A stretch of DNA of 64,000 nucleotides, from NCBI GenBank assembly GCA_022695795.1, contig MU404100.1, positions 62,001 through 126,000 on the forward strand, in the 5' to 3' direction. The notes beneath the pieces were generated by a model, which saw only the letters and a program-made list of their open reading frames with translations, was not told the DNA's origin and made no database searches. The DNA comes from Biscogniauxia marginata. Taxonomy: Eukaryota > Ascomycota > Sordariomycetes > Xylariales > Xylariaceae. Positions 58,588 through 64,000 of this stretch are shown piece by piece; the first letter of the stretch is position 1; each line of letters opens with the position of its first letter. The position numbers were made by a program, and so were the translations under genes.

Positions 58588-59611
58588 CTACGACGACGAC
58601 GACCCGCCCTCGCCCTTCTTGGGGTCCTCGCGCGGGTCCTCCGACGCCGTCTTCTTGCTCGGGTACGACGACGAGCTGCTCGCTACGCGGGTCTGCTTGT
58701 CTTCGATCTGTACAGCGACGGGACGGGGTTGATTAGCGTGGTTCTTGGTCGGAGGGAGGAGGAGCAAGGAAGGGTAATTTTTTGGGGGGGTATATAGGGG
58801 GGAGGAAGAGGTAGACGGGGAAGAAGTGGGGGAAGGGTAAAAGGAAGTAGGAATAAAATACCGTCTTCTTATATTCCTCGTTCCCTTCCTTCTTGGCATC
58901 CCAGTTCTCCGCCAGGTCCGAATTATCTGCCGAGGACGGGGGCACCGCGGCGCCGGTCTGCGAGCTCTTGTGCTTAGCCTCGGGGTTGGGAGCTCCGGCG
59001 CTCTTGTCGTTGCCGCTCTTGCCCTCCTCCTTCTCCGACGATTCTGAAGAAGATGATGATTCCGCTGCTGGTTCCTCCTGCTGCCCTTGCTGTTCCTGTT
59101 GTTGAGTCTCGTCGTCGTGCGATGGTTCTGCCTCTTTATGGTCATCGTGCGAAGAAGCCTCGTCGCCGTGGGAGGAGTGACCCCCGGATGACGATGACGA
59201 GCCGGGTGAGAAGATAGCTGCTAGCCCCGCGACCGTGACGACTACGGAGCCTATGAGCCTGTTGAGGGTTATCGACAAACGGGGTTCGAGGTCAGCGCTG
59301 CTATGTATATATACATATATTCATATGATGTGCGATGTGGCCGGAGGAAAGAGTGTGTTGTAGGTAGGTAGCAATCGTATGAGGAAGGGGAAATCGGGGG
59401 GGGGTTGGCCTTACCAAGGCAAGTCACTTCCTTTTGCCGCATCATGGGCCACGCCCTGCGAGCTGGCGTAGCCTCGCCGAGTGATGGCTGTGGGACGAGC
59501 GCATTGCCGCGGGACGGCAGCGGCTGCACGTCTACTGCCGACGGTCCTGAGCGTGAGCGCTGGCGAAGAGAGACGGAGGGCGAAAATTCGGCAGGATATC
59601 GAGGTCGACAT
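58588..59611 (-). CDS. Mitochondrial single-pass membrane protein with acidic Ser/His/Gln-rich domain
   Basis: Three minus-strand exons (59415-59611, 58862-59258, 58588-58707) encode 237 aa. Residues 1-50 are Arg/Ser/Ala-rich without acids and end in a RRGYASSQ-type processing site, a convincing mitochondrial presequence. A transmembrane helix follows (LIGSVVVTVAGLAAIF), spanning the exon 1-2 junction. The remainder is hydrophilic: Ser/Gly/His/Asp-rich, then Gln/Glu-rich, Ser/Lys-rich, a short AENWDAKKEGNEEYKKT segment, and a Ser-rich end. The conserved-looking parts are the helix and the NEEYKK region. I recall similar small proteins in sordariomycete genomes annotated only as hypothetical. 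A role at the inner membrane is inferred from the targeting signal and single helix; no enzyme motif is present. Confidence 0.82.
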
Positions 59612-60360
59612 GGTGAATGGCAGGTTCCTGGTGTCAAGGGGAGGGGGGGTGGGATGGATCAGGAGATTATTGGACAGCTTGGGTGTACTGAGTTGTAATT
59701 ACAATCAAGTTGGGTAGAGAGAGATCTTAGGGAGGAGGTGATGTTATTTTTGCTTTTGCTTTGTGTCACGAGGGATACATCGGAGTGGGCAGGTAATTCC
59801 CGTCAAAGGTAAGGTAAGGTACCTGAAGAGAAAATAAAAATGAGCTTAATTGAGTTTGGAATGACGAAATCAGACTGGTAGGTATATGGATGTAGAATAA
59901 ATACCTACGTAGGTAGCTCTCGCTTTGATTGCTCCGGCGGGCCGAGAGTAGGCATTTTTCTGTCTGTCTTAGCAGCTAGGTAGGTAGGTAGTTTGGAATG
60001 TACATGTATAAGGTACTTAAGTATCTCATGTTAGATCGTACCTCGGCTTAGGTATGCCTCTTCGTGCTACTAGCAAGTACATGTTACCTAATGTTGCACG
60101 AAAAGAAAAAGAAAAGTCAGTGCTATTAACATTAAATCCCTTCCTTCCCGAGATCCCTCACCTCGCTGTTTGACTACCTATGTAAATGACTATAAGGTAA
60201 GTGTATGACGGGAGCTATGGGGAAGCTTCTGTGGGGCGCTCCCCCCGGTAGAAATGCACCGATGGTTGGATAATCGGCGTTACTGATTACCTAGTTATGG
60301 TTAACGTCATTACCTGTACGAGAAACCGTCCCTTTTTCTCCCTGGCGCTATCCCTTATAA
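59612..60360. other. Spacer rich in TAGGTA-type words
   Basis: No gene. TAGG/CCTA runs occur near 59887-59915 and 59978-59992. This leads into the AT-rich block. Confidence 0.5.
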
Positions 60361-60775
60361 ATAGGTATATCCACGGTACCATTATATATATATAAATTAT
60401 AATAATACTTATAATTATATTAATTACTATTTAACCTTATTATATTTATATTTAAATTTAAATAAATAAAAAATAATTATATAAAATATATTTTATTTAA
60501 TATATAAATATATAAAATGTATATAAATAATAATAAATTATATAAAAAGAAAAAAAAGCTTTATAAGTCGCAAGTTTATAAACTTTATATATAAAACCTT
60601 TATTTTTTTTATTTAAGTTATTTAAAGTTAAGATTTATAAGGTTTTTTAAACTTTTATATCTTTATATTAATATTTAAATAAATAAATTTAATATAAATA
60701 ATAAGACTAATTAAGTATAACTTTATATAAATATTTAATTTTCATTTAAATTCTAAGTTATTTCTTAGCTATCCT
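60361..60775. repeat. AT-rich RIP-like block, probable transposon remnant
   Basis: This is the longest and most extreme AT block in the window, with almost no G or C over more than 350 bases and abrupt borders. It has no surviving frame. Words such as TTATAAGGTTTTTTAAAC and TTAGCTATC recall the blocks at 31.4 and 9.7 kb. A mutated transposon is inferred; a naturally AT-rich replication origin is an alternative. Confidence 0.6.
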
Positions 60776-60929
60776 GGTAAAGAGGTCTCTTTAAAGGATT
60801 CACTAAAAACAACCTTAAGTCTAGTTTATTATCCATGATTCAACTTTGTTCTGTCTTTACTCGTCAGGTAAACTCGGTCAGCTATCGAACTACCTGCATG
60901 TGGTTATCGAGTCTGTCAACGGCATCCTC

Positions 60930-61860
60930 CGTAGCCCCCAACATACTTGCCCCCATGGGCTATATTCGCAGTTATTACACACCGACCAATTTTAATACCT
61001 GTTCCATATAAATTCGAAGGACCATCCGTGGCTAGTAAATGGGATACTAGAGTATTATATTTATCAGCAGATGTCCTGTGCCACGTAGACCACACTAACT
61101 CGGTATTGTGTCATATGGCATTATGGAAATGTCGTACATTTTTGAACAAGGCCAACAATACGTTCGTAATCCACTGCATAATGCCAAGAATGATCTGACG
61201 ATAAGAGGTCTTAAGCATTGGCTCCCAGAGAGCCATACCAGCATACTTGGGATGGAAACTACTGGAGCTGAGCTGCACCGCCGCTGATTAGGCAGGTGAG
61301 TACTTAAGCCTTACTTTATATCCGATTGCGGCGTAAGCTATTTGACGTAGATGAATAATCGAGACTGAATCCTCCGCCTGAACGCCGCCGGGTTTGATCT
61401 GGTTGAAGAATTCTAAATCGAGGCTGTTACATATGTAGCTAACTGGAAAATATTCCACGAGAATATGACGCATCACGAAATCGGAGTAGATGCCTAGATC
61501 TACACAGCTGCCTCTCCGGTGACAAAGCTTTGGTTTGAGATGGGCTGTAGGCAATATGCATTTCCAAGGCTGGTGATAGCATTCTAGCGGCAATACGTGC
61601 GGCACAGCTACGATTAACCATCGATGTGCTAAATCAATCGAGTAAGAATACGATAAGTAGGTATAATAAGCATATTACCGAACTTGTCAACCTCTTCGTC
61701 GGTCCCGATAAGGCCTACTTGCATAGAAAGGGTCACATTCGGTCATAATAGCTGCGCTATAATCCTTAAAGTCGTCTTCTCTACGCCCGTTTCGTATGGT
61801 TCAATAAGCAGGGTGGACTCTAGGTCCAATAGCTACGAGCAAGGGCTGTAGCCTCAGGAT
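60930..61860 (-). pseudogene. Degenerate coding-like region next to the AT-rich block
   Basis: On the minus strand, one frame from about 61628 to 61288 reads continuously as a protein-like chain with DLGIYSDFVMRHILVEYF, SLDLEFFNQIKPGGVQ and SIIHLRQIAYAAIGYK. Above it (61680-61860) and below it (60930-61280), protein-like pieces continue in shifting frames broken by stops. Candidate splice sites exist but do not join all pieces cleanly. It looks like an eroded gene of unknown family beside a RIP-like block. It could instead be a chance frame. Confidence 0.3.
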
Positions 61861-61952
61861 AGACTTGCAGATGAGGCGAAAATGTATTAAGAAGTAGTCT
61901 CAGCTCGTAATATGCATGGCATGCAGCGTTACAACTTTGACCATGTCTCAAT

Positions 61953-63557
61953 ATGCCTCTCGCGACAACATGCCAGATACCATATATTGCTTTTATACAA
62001 TCATGTTACCGGTCTCACCCGGAAGCGTTTTATTATTACAACCGCCTAGTTGACCACTTACACCAGGGGATCGATCAATCCCAGGCTCTTCAATCCCTTA
62101 AAATATTTCGAGTTTTACTTCCTGCTCCTCAAACCATATATCCAACTCCTTTCCCCTTCGAAATCACCGAGTGGACGGAACACCGAGACAGCCCGACAGT
62201 GGTTGTGTTGGAAGGGTTCCCGTCGCCGTGGTGTATAGCATTACTAGGCAGCAAGTGGCCCATACGGCCGGAATTCTTCATTGGCCATCTACCCCTAAAC
62301 GACGGCGGGCACTACGAGCTACCAACCCTGCCTTCCTTACACGATAACCTTGCTCGCGTACACTACGTGACATTAGTCAAGCCGTTACTAGATTACCGAG
62401 ACACCTATTACATCTCGAGAAGACGATCTGACCTCACAGCGCTCTGTCTTCGTCAGGAGAAGCGCCTCGTCAAGGATCGAAAATACGGCGAGACCCGATT
62501 TCGGAGGGTCAACTTACACGATTCTCAGCTGTACAGCATCGAGCAAACTATCTCACTTACCGTTGTCGTCGAAGATGCAGACCACTGGCATGGTACGTTA
62601 ACCCACCGTCCACTGTTAATCAGATACGCAGTTACTCACCTCCGGTGTTAAATAGCGCTTTTCCTCACCGACCAGGGCCGGCCTGTCATCAACGGGGAGA
62701 GCTTCCCCTGGTCAAGATACAACTCCCACGGGCGACCGGCAGGCACTCTGGCACTAGTGCCGTACAACGGCACGCCGATGCCGATACCGACGCCGACGTC
62801 GACGCCGACGCAGCAAGGGCGGGAAGACGGGCTGCCGGGGAACCTAGACCAGTTCCACCCGCTGAAGAACATCACCGTGCGCGACGAGACGGACCACCGG
62901 CTGCTGGCGCAGGACCCGTTCTTCCTGTTCTGCGGCGTCTCGCGGCCGGCGCTGACGTCGTGGGCGCAGCTGCTCAACCACGTGGCCGAGGGGATCCAGC
63001 ACGCCAACGACCGGCTCGAGCTCGGGCCGGACGAGCTACGCTTCCGGCTCGACCAGCTGCAGTTCCACCTCGGCATGGTGCACCGCGCGCGCGAGCTGCT
63101 GCTCGAGAGCCTCGACTTCGTGCGCCAGGGGGGCTGCGCGTCGTGGCCGCGGGCGCGGGACGAGGGCGCGCGAGCCCGCAAGCGCGCGCTGCAGCGCGGG
63201 CTCGAGGCCGACCACGCGTACGTGCTCGAGCGCTGCCGCCTGCTCGTCAGCCGCTGCGAGTCGGCGACGAGCGTGCTCGTGGGGTTCGCGCAGCTGGCCG
63301 CGTCCGAGCGCGCCATCGCGCAGGCCGAGGAGGTCAGCAACCTGACCCGCCTCGCCACCATCTTCCTGCCGCTCACCTTCGCCGCCGGCATCTTCGGCAT
63401 GAACATCACCGAGTGGGGGCCCGCCGTGCCGCTGCGCTGGTTCTTCGTCGCCGTCGCGCTCCTGACCGGCCTCGTCTTCTCGTACATTTACCGCGACGCC
63501 TGCGGAGCCGCCCTGGGGAAGCTGTGGGTTAAGGTGAAGTCGCTCAAGCGCATTTGA
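61953..63557 (+). CDS. CorA-like divalent cation transporter family protein
   Basis: Two exons (61953-62592 and 62656-63557) encode 513 aa. CorA-family channels carry Mg2+ or other divalent metals; many fungal members are divergent. The signature is at the C-terminus: a long helical stalk, then LATIFLPLTFAAGIFGMNITEW with the GMN pore motif at 461-463, and a second helix (WFFVAVALLTGLVFSYIY). The N-terminal domain contains HPEAFYYYNRLVDHL and FRVLLPAPQTIYPTPFPFEITEW. The acceptor at 62654-62655 (AATAG) was chosen over a CAG at 62675-62677 because only it restores the pore frame, giving LFLTDQGRPV. Exon 2 is extremely GC-rich compared with exon 1. A likely 1-nt frameshift near 61988 may hide the true N-terminus, which may begin at ATG 61943. 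Confidence 0.88.
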
Positions 63558-63946
63558 GGAAGCAAGGGAAAACAGAAAAAAAAAAAAGGAAAAAGAAAAG
63601 AAACGATATTATACTATTGGTTCTTATAGAGATGTTGTACGACACCCATCTTGGAATTTCAGTGAATGGCAATGAGACACAAGTTACACTAGGTTATATT
63701 AAGTTACACGATGAATGTTGTCTATTCATTGCGTGCGTTTTTCTTAACGTCTCTTTACTTTGGCATAGGTAGAATATGTTTTTCTGTGTCAGCGAGAGTG
63801 GACGAAGACACTCTCAACCCGGCGCATCTTTGGACAACAGTGCTATTATAGGGAGGGAGTCGACCCGTCCAATTCTAGAAAGTAATAGGTGTGCCTATGT
63901 TAAACACCCAGTAGTCCATCCCTGAGACTAACCCGGAGTACCTAGT
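63558..63946. other. Intergenic, no gene seen
   Basis: 3' region of the CorA-like gene and of the gene entering from the right edge. An A-rich run (63576-63606) follows the stop codon. Confidence 0.5.
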
Positions 63947-64000
63947 TTACCTGCTCCAGAATTGCACAATCTCGTCGAAGTCCTGCTCGCCATTTGCCGG
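63947..64000 (-). CDS. Probable C-terminal end of a gene extending beyond the window
   Basis: On the minus strand the last 54 bases read in one frame as PANGEQDFDEIVQFWSR followed by TAA. The composition is protein-like and contrasts with the AT-richer spacer beside it. The sequence GAGCAG|GTAAAC just before the stop could instead be a splice donor, in which case the coding sequence would go on further left. Too short to identify. Confidence 0.4.
   Translation of the reverse strand, partial: PANGEQDFDEIVQFWSR

Noticed and set aside
62645..63532. 295-codon plus-strand frame and 279-codon antisense frame across the CorA-like exon 2
   Set aside because: They are shadows caused by high GC content; only the frame with the GMN pore motif and two helices makes sense, and it joins exon 1 in frame.
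1..64000. CRISPR arrays or bacterial-type operons
   Set aside because: No regularly spaced direct repeats with unique spacers and all genes are intron-bearing or typical eukaryotic single-exon genes.

Overview
The window is nuclear DNA of a filamentous ascomycete (Pezizomycotina, most likely a sordariomycete). The evidence is short spliceosomal introns (about 48-380 nt) with GTAAGT/GTAGGT-type donors and TACTAAC-like branch points, fungal-type orthologs (Tof1/Swi1, Ctk1, Spg1, formate dehydrogenase), long gene-poor spacers, and three very AT-rich blocks that look like transposon remnants eroded by repeat-induced point mutation (RIP). The species cannot be fixed from sequence alone. All gene models were built by hand from reading frames and splice signals; every complete multi-exon model keeps its frame across the joined exons.

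Layout. 1-3662: a very long, disordered Ser/Pro-rich protein on the minus strand, running off the left edge. 3663-15704: a gene desert of about 12 kb with one AT-rich block (about 9690-9955) and a small broken gene (13226-13814). 15705-20264: a GPI-anchored PEBP-like protein and mitochondrial NAD formate dehydrogenase. 21632-26637: replication fork protector Tof1 and a mitochondrial 3-hydroxyacyl-CoA dehydrogenase, divergent across a 391-bp promoter holding MCB-type cell-cycle motifs. 28666-33179: a fused HAD/class II terpene cyclase (drimane-synthase type) and an AMID/FSP1-like flavoprotein, separated by an AT-rich island with a perfect 47-bp palindrome. 34641-37960: the CTD kinase catalytic subunit Ctk1. 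43381-45532: a seven-helix receptor-like membrane protein. 47653-48548: ribosomal protein eL33, split into seven exons, one only 10 nt long. 49271-49863: a secreted 10-cysteine protein. 51433-53695: porphobilinogen deaminase and glycine cleavage H protein, convergent. 55903-56946: the septation GTPase Spg1. 58588-59611: a small mitochondrial single-pass membrane protein. 61953-63557: a CorA-like transporter. 63947-64000: probably the end of another minus-strand gene.

Most genes are unlinked housekeeping genes: replication (Tof1), transcription (Ctk1), translation (eL33), cytokinesis (Spg1), haem (Hem3) and one-carbon/glycine metabolism (FDH, GCV-H). Accessory content lies in the terpene cyclase region, the secreted cysteine-rich protein, the PEBP, the 7TM receptor, and the RIP-like islands and degenerate ORFs. 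The most unusual items are the stand-alone HAD-terpene cyclase, the TA-flanked palindrome inside a RIP-like island, the broken helical gene at 13.2-13.8 kb, the probable 1-nt frameshift at the start of the CorA-like gene, and several short repeat structures. No complete novel multi-gene system was found.
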